64,000 nucleotides of DNA, taken from Podarcis raffonei (Eukaryota; Chordata; Lepidosauria; Squamata; Lacertidae). The translations under genes were made by a program, and so were the position numbers. The notes under the pieces were generated by a model. It did not search any database and had not been told where the DNA came from. It worked only from the letters and a program-made list of their open reading frames with translations. The stretch is taken from positions 42,426,001-42,490,000 of the forward strand of contig NC_070608.1 in assembly GCF_027172205.1 (NCBI RefSeq), given 5' to 3'. Shown here one piece after another: positions 24,601 to 33,042 of the stretch. The number at the start of each line of letters is the position of its first letter. Position 1 is the stretch's first letter.

Positions 24601-27600
24601 TAACCATATTGCCTAGAAGTGCCATAGAATTCAAAGGTGCTTACTCCTGGGTAAGGATTACAGCCTTAACCTCTTCCCCCCCTCTTATTAAGACTGGGAC
24701 ACAGCCATTTAACCGAGCAATGCTCTTCAACATTGGTTTTAAAGAAGCCATGAAGGATGGTGACTGGGACTGTGTAATTTTTCATGATGTGGATCACTTA
24801 CCTGAAAACGATCGAAATTATTATGGATGTGGTGAGATGCCACGACATTTCGCCGCAAAGCTGGACAAATATATGTACATGTAAGTAATGAATTCAATTA
24901 ATTTGTGATTGTAGAAAATTCATTCTGAATCTCTATAGTTATAACCAATGTTTACAATTAGACAAAGCTTTGCCATTAGGAAATGGCACAACACTGGAAA
25001 ATAAATATTTAAGTCAGTCATTCCTCCTGCTGTCCCACAAGTATGGGTTAAATTTAGTACTACTAGACATTCCTTGAAACAGTATAAAACAGAAAAGTTA
25101 GTATATGTGTATAACAAAAGTTAAGCAGTTCATGCAGATGATCTATGGATTAAAAGGCTCATGCATTCTGTATATCTTCTATATATGACTATGGGTTTTT
25201 AAGCTTTGGCATAGAATTTGGTAATTATAAATATGGATATGGCAGTGAAAGTGTTTTGGACTGTAACTACTTTGAGGTACATCTCATATCTCAAAAGTTC
25301 AGCATTAACTTGCAAATGTGAAGGTTTTAAAACACTTTTAATTGACAAAATATGTACAGTTTTATTACCTAGCCCTTTACTGAGGCAGTTTCCTTTCTAT
25401 GAAATTGGGCTCTCTAAGAAGTTTCCTTGTTAACCTTATTGACATGTATTGCATTGGCATAGCTATGTAGTTACGTTGTTGTGCAAATAGACTGAAAGTC
25501 ACTCCCTATCATTCTTTGACAAACAACCCTCCCATAATAAAACTTGCTTACTAGATGAAATCACAAAAAACTATCTCTTCTCAGTGATGTATGCACTTCT
25601 GACTACATTTCTCCCTTACCTAAAAATCTGTTCCCATGGCTTAATCTTGCAATGGCCACGGCAGATTTAGTTTCTATCTTCTAAAGCTCCTGGTCTTTGT
25701 GATTCAGCTGCCCATTTACTCCATGGCTGTCTTTTATTCCTATGGCTCTCAGCCTACATTTTCCCTCACACCTTGCATATGTTTATTGCTCAGCTGCTTT
25801 ATATCATACCTCCTTGCTCTTCTTTTCTTGCATTTGCAAGGTTGGGTTCTATAGGTGCATACCCAATATGATTTTTGCTTCCTCCCCTATGCTTTGTAAA
25901 GTAGATTCTCATGCCATATCACAACCTGCTTTTGAAAGTCTCTTTATTTTTGTTTTAAATACATGTGAATAGGGGCTGCTCCTAAAACATCACTGCTTTC
26001 ATGGAGCTAGTTGTGCCATTCTATGAATCCCAGCCCATATTTCCAAAGCTTTATTTTACACTTATATGCCTAAATCCAACCTCCTGACTGTGTGGTTAGT
26101 GTTTTCCTTGTGTGGTTTCTATGAGATGGTGTGTTTGTACACAGCTGTAAGATGATCTTATAGAAATACACTTGGCCTCTGTGTTTATTGAATTGATTTA
26201 ACAAAATTGTGAAGGCTTTGATTTTAAAAGGTGTATTCATTTCTTCAAAAAGGTTAATTGTTTGTCAAATGTGGAAAGTTGTAGGAAGAAATATTTTTTT
26301 TTTACCTAAATGCACTAAAGAAAATGAAATTTGCCTGCTGTCATTTTCAGTCTTCCATACAATGAGTTCTTTGGTGGTGTAAGTGGACTAACAATAGAAC
26401 AATTCAAAAAAATCAATGGATTTCCAAATGCTTTCTGGGGATGGGGTGGAGAAGATGATGATCTCTGGAATAGGTGAGTGTTTATAGAATGTATAGGTTG
26501 ATCGCCTAGATGGAAGTGACTTTCAAGTTATCTTCTGGCATTGAGATAGAAGATTTATTCAGATGTGCAGGTGCCTATTAGACACTTGTAAATTAGTATC
26601 TAACAGTCATTTAACATCATGCTAATTCCTATCACTTTAATGGCACATCAAAGCATTTTCTATTAAGTTATTTGTTATTAAAATTTATATGCTGCCCTTC
26701 ATTATAAAGCAATCTGAGGATGGGGCACAACACACAACATTCTACATACAAGGCATCCTATTAGGCAGTCCAGATGGTAGTCTTTTTTAAAGAAACAACT
26801 AGGATAAGGATAAGTTTTAAAAGTGAAGTAAGCTCAGAATATGTTTGGGAGAATTTTCTTTAGTTAATAAGTAGGCTATAAACAAAAGAAATGTTTCATC
26901 TGCTCGTGTTTTGAAAAGTGTGACTGGATCTGCCTGATGGAACTGATGCCAGCATGTTGGAAAACTCTTCCATTCTTTTGAGTGTTCCTGCTGTCTCACT
27001 ATTGTTTTTCCAGTTTGCAGTTGCAGTCAGTTGGAAGATGTGTGTTTTTAAAGACTCTTTCCAATGTTTCTCTCATGACATTTCCTCTTTAGTAGGTTGT
27101 CTAAAAACATTTATGTGATCTTCAGTATAATCCGAGAGTGAACAAGTAAATCAAAGTTTATTACCCTTCCCTAACAGCTTAAAAATAAATAAAAATAAAG
27201 ACATACATGTTCTGTATAGGTCAGAGACAAACAGACATGTTGCAGGATGAATCTTGCACATTCCGATGTTTTGCATAGCTGACCAGATAAGCTATGTTCA
27301 GTTTAAAAATGTCTGACTGTGGTGGATATCTCAAAGATACCTTGCATCCACAAGATTTACTCCCGTTTGTGCAAATTGTTCGTAGGATTGCAACCACAGT
27401 CAAAATGGCTTTACAAATTTTAAGTTTTTCTTACCCGTTAACTATTTCAATTGTAGGGTTCACTATGTAGGATACAACGTATCAAGACCAGAAGGAGAGC
27501 TAGGGAAGTATAAGTCTATTCCTCATCATCACCGAGGAGAAGTTCAATTCTTAGGACGGTAAGAAAAATGACTTAGTGTCAAAATGCTCACAGGAGACTT

Positions 27601-28449
27601 TGTTTTCAGCATATTATGCTGTTAGCTGCAAAACATAACAGTTGCAACTATTCATGTATATAGTTTCTTCACATGCAAAACATGTCTCAGGTTTATCATT
27701 GTGGAATATATACCATTGTTATTCCCGGTGTGATGAAGATACGATTTAAAACCCTGAATGATCACAGTTCTAATTCCTGTGGTGATCTTTCATGAGAAGA
27801 AGAGGACCTCCTCCTCTTCACATGAGTGGAACTCAAACTCACGGAGGGCTGTCAGCACAATAAAGATGGCATGACAGGACCTGCCCTGTTCTTGGGTGTG
27901 TGGACAAATATCCAAGTGGGGTTTATGTCTTGAGTAACACCATGGTTGGTCTAGGATTTGAATTGGTTGGTTCTGATGTCAAAATAAGCTCTAAATAGCA
28001 TTAGCTTATTTTGTGTTCACATATTCCCAGCCATAGGCCACTAGCCTATATCTGGAAGTAAGCCCCATTGAATTCAAGAGGACTTACTTCCTGATAGAGA
28101 GGTATATGGTTGCACTGTTGAAGTTGTTGTGCTGTGTAAGTATGTTCATATATCATCAAAGTTTTTTTAATTTTGAATATGTTTACATTTGATAAACAAT
28201 TATCTGCTTGTTTAAAGGCTGAAAATCACTTTCAGATTGTAGCCAATTAAACATGACTTTCCATAGCTTTTACTTTTACTCCTTACTTTTGCTCTCCACA
28301 GGTATAAACTATTAAGATATTCCCGAGAGCGTCAGTACATTGATGGGTTGAATAATCTGCTATATACACCTACTGTCTTAGTCAGCAAATTGTACACAAA
28401 TGTAACAGTAAACCTTATGCCAGAACTAGCTCCTGTCCAAGATTATTAA
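15658..28449 (+). CDS. B4GALT6: Beta-1,4-galactosyltransferase 6 (lactosylceramide synthase), 9 coding exons
   Basis: Type II Golgi enzyme that moves galactose from UDP-Gal to glucosylceramide, making lactosylceramide. Exons: 15,658-15,772; 20,709-20,825; 21,654-21,767; 22,789-22,913; 23,220-23,336; 24,693-24,880; 26,351-26,473; 27,457-27,558; 28,302-28,449. All introns are GT-AG and phases agree; the total is 1,149 nt, 382 residues plus stop. A short basic N-terminus is followed by a signal anchor at about residues 15-34 (FVFLFFFSFSSSCLYFIYV). The catalytic domain shows PFRNRHEHLP, FNRAMLFNIGF (202-212), the metal-binding DVD at 228-230, and WGWGGEDDD at 288-296. Asn-X-Ser/Thr sites occur in the stem and near the C-terminus. 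B4GALT5 is the closest alternative, but N-terminal and stem residues (NTYLFMVQARGIML, DYPEGNNSSD) and the TTR/DSG2 neighbours favour B4GALT6. No key motif is missing. The last 30 residues (LLYTPTVLVSKLYTNVTV) differ most from human. Confidence 0.97.
16744..16971. mobile_element. Tigger-like MITE, copy 2
   Basis: Terminal inverted repeats cagtcgtaccttggttgccg and gagaaccaaggtacgactg are flanked by TA (16,742-16,743 and 16,972-16,973). There is an internal hairpin around cttctgattggctgcag..ctgcatgcagccaatcgg-like arms. It is inserted in the LINE fragment at 16,612-17,620 and has no transposase. Confidence 0.85.
16990..17325. mobile_element. Possible hAT-like insertion in the LINE
   Basis: Begins cagggg-tggcgcatcccaattcactacttgagg and ends gaagcagttgcttcacctgccctg..ggcagctctgcccta. 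The ends show weak inverted similarity, and the block has no counterpart in related LINE tails here. It holds a (TGC)n run near 17,060. Class uncertain. Confidence 0.35.
17671..17806. mobile_element. hAT-like palindromic MITE
   Basis: The two arms are near-perfect inverted repeats (cagtattggccaaacctggg against cccaggtttggccaacactg) and together cover most of the 136 bp. Flanking 8-mers ccctaggg (17,663-17,670) and ccctaagg (17,807-17,814) match at 7 of 8 positions, as expected for an 8-bp hAT target-site duplication. Related remnants lie at 45,355-45,470, 45,626-45,735, 8,566-8,665 and 59,615-59,705. Confidence 0.8.
19725..19850 (+). mobile_element. CR1-group LINE 3' tail (intron 1 of B4GALT6)
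   Basis: Contains cataagcatctggttgaccac and cctgattcagcaggctcttt, the terminal block of a LINE tail present also at 29,730-30,416, 39,715-39,975 and 55,325-55,520. Confidence 0.65.
19923..20292. mobile_element. MITE with ccgtatttttcgc termini, copy 2 (multi-hairpin)
   Basis: The same ends as 13,451-13,709, flanked by TA. The interior is longer and built from nested inverted arms. The ccagaacag..ctgttctgg arms occur as three related blocks, and a central arm pair (cctcttcagggcagcggg / cccgctgccctgaagagg-like) forms a second strong hairpin at about 20,069-20,120. It lies in intron 1 of B4GALT6. Confidence 0.8.
21185..21422 (+). mobile_element. MIR-like (CORE) tRNA SINE, copy 3 (intron 2 of B4GALT6)
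   Basis: Begins tggtgtagtggttaagagca, with the B-box in aaccgggttcatgtctcc and the core gctgggtgaccttgggctag. The tail ends gtgggatatcaaatccaaac. It is full length and close to the 9,701 copy. Confidence 0.82.
21839..21916. repeat. 39-bp tandem duplication after exon 3 of B4GALT6
   Basis: Two direct copies (21,839-21,877 and 21,878-21,916) of an AT-rich 39-mer starting ttaaaa-tatttc and ending ggatataatttata differ at only three or so sites. They begin about 70 bp after the exon 3 donor. Confidence 0.8.
22140..22530 (-). mobile_element. CR1/L2-group LINE fragment (intron 3 of B4GALT6)
   Basis: Reversed LINE tail: an A/T-rich start, tttataaaccact..agagtggtttac, then ttccacaagactgggccga and ggtggcaataagctttcgga. 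The layout matches the larger copy at 51,070-51,655. Old copy. Confidence 0.55.
23595..23939 (+). mobile_element. Sauria-type SINE (intron 5 of B4GALT6)
   Basis: Full-length copy: tggcgctgtggtctaaacca head, ctagcagttcgaaagcacg, agtagataaataggtaccac, and the tail ggggtcctttacctttacct. Near-identical 11-mers (taactgagtcc at 23,584-23,594 and tagctgagtcc at 23,940-23,950) are the likely target-site duplication. It carries the (TTTACC)n tail typical of the family. Confidence 0.88.
24113..24262 (+). mobile_element. tRNA-Lys-derived SINE with CR1-like tail
   Basis: The head (cagtcagtagagcatgagtc, then cagggtcatgggttcca) follows tRNA-Lys(CTT), with A- and B-box positions but no intact cloverleaf. 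The tail (cctgcattgcagtggggttg, gactagatgacccttgtggt, caactctac..tatgatt) is the CR1 3' end. Sharing the CR1 end fits mobilisation by CR1 machinery. It lies in intron 5 of B4GALT6. Confidence 0.82.
24306..24475 (+). repeat. Dispersed repeat, family A, copy 3
   Basis: Matches 340-545: ggtgtcaacttgattaaaat, cacatgacatgtcacacac, catttcaaatggcaatgccc-like block, and tttggggggcctgg. It lies in intron 5 of B4GALT6. Confidence 0.6.
24590..24670. mobile_element. Short palindromic MITE, 20 bp before exon 6 of B4GALT6
   Basis: cactatcctaaccatattgc, then gtgcttactcctgggtaagg and attacagcctta, the recurring landmarks of the palindromic family. Its right end is only about 20 bp from the exon 6 start (24,693), so it sits over or next to the branch-point and polypyrimidine region. 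Confidence 0.55.
26685..26790 (-). mobile_element. CR1/L2-group LINE tail remnant
   Basis: Starts aaatttatatgctgcccttc and continues agcaatctgaggatggggca, a reversed LINE 3' end. It lies in intron 7 of B4GALT6. Short and diverged. Confidence 0.45.
28035..28115. mobile_element. Short palindromic MITE (best-preserved arms)
   Basis: ggaagtaagccccattgaat followed by tcaagaggacttacttcc: the two arms are nearly self-complementary around the aattc centre. It lies in intron 8 of B4GALT6, about 190 bp before the last exon. Confidence 0.65.
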
Positions 28450-29729
28450 TGGAACAGCAGAATAAATGGATCAAACGTTTGAAAATATTGATTTAAAACT
28501 GCAAGTTAAAGACATCACATCAGATATTTCTGAAGACTTAACAAAAGAAGTCAAATGATTGTATGTATGACTTTGTGCCAGTTTGTGAAAAGAAACCCGC
28601 CTAGTGGCTGCTACTTAAAATGTTTACGTCATGAAACCAACACTATTCAAGCCTTGTTTGGGTACGTTTTTCACAACAGAAACCACTCGTCTCAGCTGTA
28701 ATTAACAGTCGTGTTGCTTGTCTAGAAGCCAAGAAAAATCATTTTCACCCAGGAAATATGCTTTCAAGAAATCACAGTTAAAATGAAGTTTTTAATATTT
28801 TTCATGTTATGTAAATATCTTTTAAATTAACATGCTTTTGAACATGGTAGCATTCAAGAGTTCTGTATGTGCTTGAGAATACTTGTGTTCAGTCTCTTGG
28901 ATTTTGTTTATTGGCATGAGATAACATGTAAGCAGTTAATTCTGGACAAAGACTTTGATTGGTTTACAATGAAGGACCAATTTGCTGCTTATGGTTGTAA
29001 ACTATTTTGAGCTCCTATATACCTACATACGTGATTTTACCACTAATTTTTCTGTGAATAATCTTTAATTTTTTTATTCTATTTATTACTTAGGCAATGC
29101 CATGATTCCCTGATTATGCTTGAAATAATATTGTTTATGCATATTGCATGTACATTTTGGGAATCCATCAAGGATGTTACTGTGTGCCAATAGTGTTGGT
29201 ATCAGTCTATTTATTAAGATATTGCTGCTTGTAGATTTCTTTTTAAAACAACTCCTTCCCTCCTCAATGGAAAGTGCAGATATATGTGCTCATTAGAAGA
29301 GATTAATGAGTGATAATAGAAGGGGAATGATGGCAAAAAGACTTAATATGAACAGAATGAAATTTTCAGAACATTTGCCATTGGTTCAAATTTATTTACA
29401 TTAAAGTCGCTGGAGCTGGAGTTACCCCAAGGGGGAATGTTTTGAAGATTTCTCACGTAATAATTGGCATTAGTGTCAAAAGCTTCTCTTTTTATAGTTC
29501 TGTGCATTTTCTGCAACAACCTAAGACTCTTTCCTTCATGACCTCTAGAAAGAATGAGCATTCTCTATGTTCTCTAATTTCACCAGTTTTTGTGGAATGG
29601 GTGAAGATCACCATATTATGTGCTATTATTTAGTATATTCTTATATTAGTGCAGTTAATACCACATGAAATTACTTCTTTAGAGCCTCAGCATATGTATT
29701 TTTTTATTATATGCTGTGCATAGTTAAAC

Positions 29730-30416
29730 TGTGGCACTTGTTCTCCCAGGAGGCAATGATGTCCACCAACGTAAAGGTAAAGGTAAAGGGACCCCTGACC
29801 ATTAGGTCCGGCCGTGGCCAACTCTGGGGTTGTGGCGCTCATCTCGCTTTATTGGCCGAGGGAGCCGGTGTACAGCTTCCCGGTCATGTGGCCAGCATGA
29901 CTAAGCCGCTTCTGGCGAACCAGAGCAGTGCACGACGCCGTTTACCTTCCCGCCGGAGCGGTATCTATTTATCTACTTTCACTTTGAGGTGCTTTCAAAC
30001 TGCAAGGTTGGCAGGAGCAGGGACCGAGCAATGGGAGCTCACCCCGTCGCGGGGATTCGAACCGCCGACCTCCTGATCGGCAAGTCCTAGGCTCTGTGGT
30101 TTAACCCACAGCGCCACTCGAGTCCACCAACTTAGATGGCTTTAAAAGAGGATTAAACAAATGTATGGAGGAGAGGGATGTCAATGGCTACTAGTCATGA
30201 TGGCTATGCTCAACATCCACAGTTGGTGGCAGCAGTGCTTCTGATTGCCAGCTGCTGGAAACTACAGGAGGGGAGAGTGCTTTTGTGCTTGAATCCCACT
30301 TGCTGGTTTCTGAAAAACACCTGGTTGGCCTCTCTGAGAGCAGGAAACTGAACTAGATGGGCCCTTGGCCTGATCCAGCAGGCTTTTCTTATGTTATGTC
30401 CTTATGTTATGTTATG
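29730..30416 (+). mobile_element. CR1-group LINE 3' tail carrying a nested SINE
   Basis: The left part is 29,740-29,770 (cccaggaggcaatgatgtcc). The right part resumes at 30,122 (ccaccaacttagatggcttt, then tggaaactacaggaggggag and cctgatccagcaggcttttc). Comparing with 39,715-39,975 and 55,325-55,520 shows the two parts were continuous before the SINE at 29,771-30,121 landed. It probably lies within the B4GALT6 3' UTR. Confidence 0.72.
29771..30121 (-). mobile_element. Sauria-type SINE, inserted in a LINE tail
   Basis: Full length, reversed: begins gtaaaggtaaaggtaaaggg and ends with the tRNA-like head (B-box gcggttcgaatccccg on the - strand). A direct repeat gtccaccaac lies at 29,761-29,770 and 30,122-30,131. 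The head is well preserved, so the copy is young compared with the one at 1,356. Confidence 0.9.
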
Positions 30417-31911
30417 TAGATGTTGCAAGAGACACCTAAATAGTATGTGAAATTCAACTAGGCATTTTACACAGTTAAATATGAAGAGTTCTTGCTGAAA
30501 AACCAATGATGTCAGGAAGACATGATGTAAACCGGGCATTTAAAAGAGTATTTAAACTTTATCTAGATCTCTACACTGGGTGTTCTTCTTTCCCTCACCC
30601 CCAATTCATTAGTGGACTTTTACGAAGTTAAACATGCCACACGTTAACCACATTTAATATGGCCACATTATTTGAATGCAAATGCTTAACTTTAAAATGT
30701 TGACAGCTTGTTGCATAAGTTTTATATAGGTATATATTTATAAATATATTATGCCTTCATTTTTAATCTATTAAAAAAATCCAAGATACATTGTACATTA
30801 TTTCCTGGTTGAACACACCATTCTAGAGCAGATCTTAATATGCCATGTGCCTTTAAAGTAGCATAAGACTGGAGCTGGGAGCCGTTCATATTCTTTATCC
30901 ATGGCCTCTTGTAAAACCCCTAAAAAGTTGAATTTGGTCTCTGGTTTCCAGTAATTGACAATTAAAAATGCCTGTATTTGGAAATATGATTTTTAAGATT
31001 AAAAAGAGAAATTATAATTAAACAAAGTAATCATGATAATCATGTCACTTTGAAGTCTGCTGAGAATACTAACTTTACCCCACCCCACTTGGTCCTTTAA
31101 TATTTTGGGCTAAAATTAGAGGTAATTGATATATGGATAATAAAACATGCTTTTCCCCTTGGATCTCTGAGTCTATTTCGGAATCTTGCTAAAGAGTTGA
31201 GCTTGTATTTTTTCATGTAAACTATGTGAATTGTTAAAAAAAATGTACTTGCAGCATATCAGAGGGAAGTGTACTTAACATTATTTTACTGTTCCAGCTG
31301 TGAGATGCTCATTTAATGCACTGAAAACTAATGTTGGAAATTGTAAAGAATCATGCTATGACATTTTATTTTGCACATTAAAATGTTTGTACTTTTAAAA
31401 TACGTTGTCTCTTGAAATGTAGTGTGCTAAAAACTGATGTACTGTTACTTTTAGTATTATAGCTTTTATTTTGTTTGAAATAGTTTTGATATAGCTTACA
31501 CAGTGTATTCCTTCAATTTCTTTTCTTTTAAAGCACAGGTTTTAGGAGAGCTCTGCATCATTATGTTCTACAAAGTTTAAATGAAAAGAGGTTTTAATCT
31601 TCTATTATTATTTTTCCTTAGAGTGGATTCCGACCAAGTCATATTCAGAGTAGATCCACTGAAACATGTGTTCTTATGTGAGTCATTTTTACCTTAAGTC
31701 TCTTGATTTCTAACTTAGTCACTGCAAGCAACAACACTTAGTGCCTGGTTTTAGAAACATGCCCTTAATTACCCAATATACAATTCAGTTCATTGCTCAT
31801 GCAATTCCTCTTTGCGTGCATGCCTAGCTATCTTCAGGTTCCTGAAGGTGCTTCTCAGGTTAACTTTTCCTAAACTACTGGTAGTTTGAGCACTGATTTT
31901 ACATGGGAATA

Positions 31912-32496
31912 CAGTGGTACCTTGGCTTTAGAACAGCTTAGTTTATGAACAACTTGGAAACAGAACACTGCAAACTCGGAAGAAGGTGTTTCAGTTTGTG
32001 AACTTTCCCTTGTAAGTGGAACATGTTCCGCTTCCTGTTGAGTGTGTTCCGTTTGTAAATTGAGTCCCCTGCTGCTAATCAGAGGCTTCCTGTTGAGTCT
32101 GTCGGCTGTTGAGTCCTGAGCACCCATGCAACACAGAGGTGATATTTGGAACTTTTGTTTTTGCTTTTTTTGCGTTTTTGTTTGTGTGGCTTTTTTGTTT
32201 TTTTGACTTGTTCTTCATGCATATCAGTGCACATAAGAAAAAAAATAATTTTAATTTTTGTCATCTACAATACCGTCTTATTTATTTTACAGTACAGTAC
32301 ATTGATTATTGCTTTCATTTTATGGATCAGTGGTCTCGTTATATAGTAAAATTTATGTTAAATTGCTGTTTCAGGGGTTGTTTTTAAAAGTCTGGAAGGG
32401 ATGAATCCATTTTGCATTCCTTTCTATGGGAAAGCATGCCTTGGTTTTAGAACAGACTTCCAGAACGGATTAAATTTGGGAACCAAGGTACTACTG
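31912..32496. mobile_element. Tigger-like non-autonomous element, long form
   Basis: Ends cagtggtaccttggctttag and gggaaccaaggtactactg, flanked by TA at 31,910-31,911 and 32,497-32,498. At 585 bp it is over twice the length of the other three and has an AT-rich middle, so it may be closer to the internally deleted parent. It lies between B4GALT6 and TTR. No transposase motif was found. Confidence 0.82.
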
Positions 32497-32586
32497 TAAT
32501 GGCTTGGACCCTACATTTTTGCTCCTTTCACAGAAGGCGAGTTGCACTCATAGTGAAAACTATTTTAAGAATTCATTCCATTCTCA

Positions 32587-32606
32587 TGTGTGTGTGTGTG
32601 TGTGTG
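32587..32606. repeat. (TG)10 microsatellite
   Basis: A perfect dinucleotide run, followed by catgtgcatc. Confidence 0.9.
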
Positions 32607-32883
32607 CATGTGCATCACTAAGAGCACTGAGTGAGATCTTCAGTACAATGTCTCCTTCCCTGCCACTTCCCTCTGCCTTAAGTGTGACTTATGTGCCAAT
32701 GGCACTGCATTCCTCCAGGCTTCCTGGAGTGAGCATAGGTGTGCCAGCAGCTTGATGTGCAATGGGTATAGACCCTATAAAAATTGAGAAAGGACCGTGG
32801 GTGCCTCATGAGCTTTTTAAAACAAAACCGGAACTTGTTTCGTAACACAGAAAATGACGCTGAAACTATTTAGAGAAGAAATA

Positions 32884-32889
32884 TTTATT
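32884..32889 (-). terminator. TTR: TTR polyadenylation signal
   Basis: AATAAA on the - strand, 154 bp past the TTR stop codon. This fits the short 3' UTR known for TTR mRNAs. Cleavage would be expected about 15-25 bp further on (around 32,860-32,870). Confidence 0.75.
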
Positions 32890-33042
32890 GATGCATTAAA
32901 AAAAAAAAGTTTTAGCCAAGATGTTAATGCTAGATGCTACTTTAGCAAACAAGCCATGGGTTATACAAATTAACTGCTGCCTCTAATATAATCCTACAAA
33001 AGTGGAATAGTAGAGAGAATGTTGTGAGAATAAAGTATGATG

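Larger units (their letters stand above)
28450..31400 (+). other. B4GALT6: B4GALT6 3' UTR (end uncertain)
   Basis: AT-rich non-coding DNA follows the stop at 28,447-28,449. Candidate cleavage signals are AATAAA at 31,139-31,144 and ATTAAA at 31,378-31,383. A LINE tail with a nested SINE occupies 29,730-30,416. If the later signals are used, these repeats are part of the mature mRNA; if an earlier site is used, they are intergenic. RNA evidence would settle the end. Confidence 0.5.

Noticed and set aside
15658-28449. B4GALT5 as the identity of the galactosyltransferase
   Set aside because: Length (382), stem sequence and the TTR/DSG2 neighbours fit B4GALT6; B4GALT5 is longer and lies elsewhere in amniotes.
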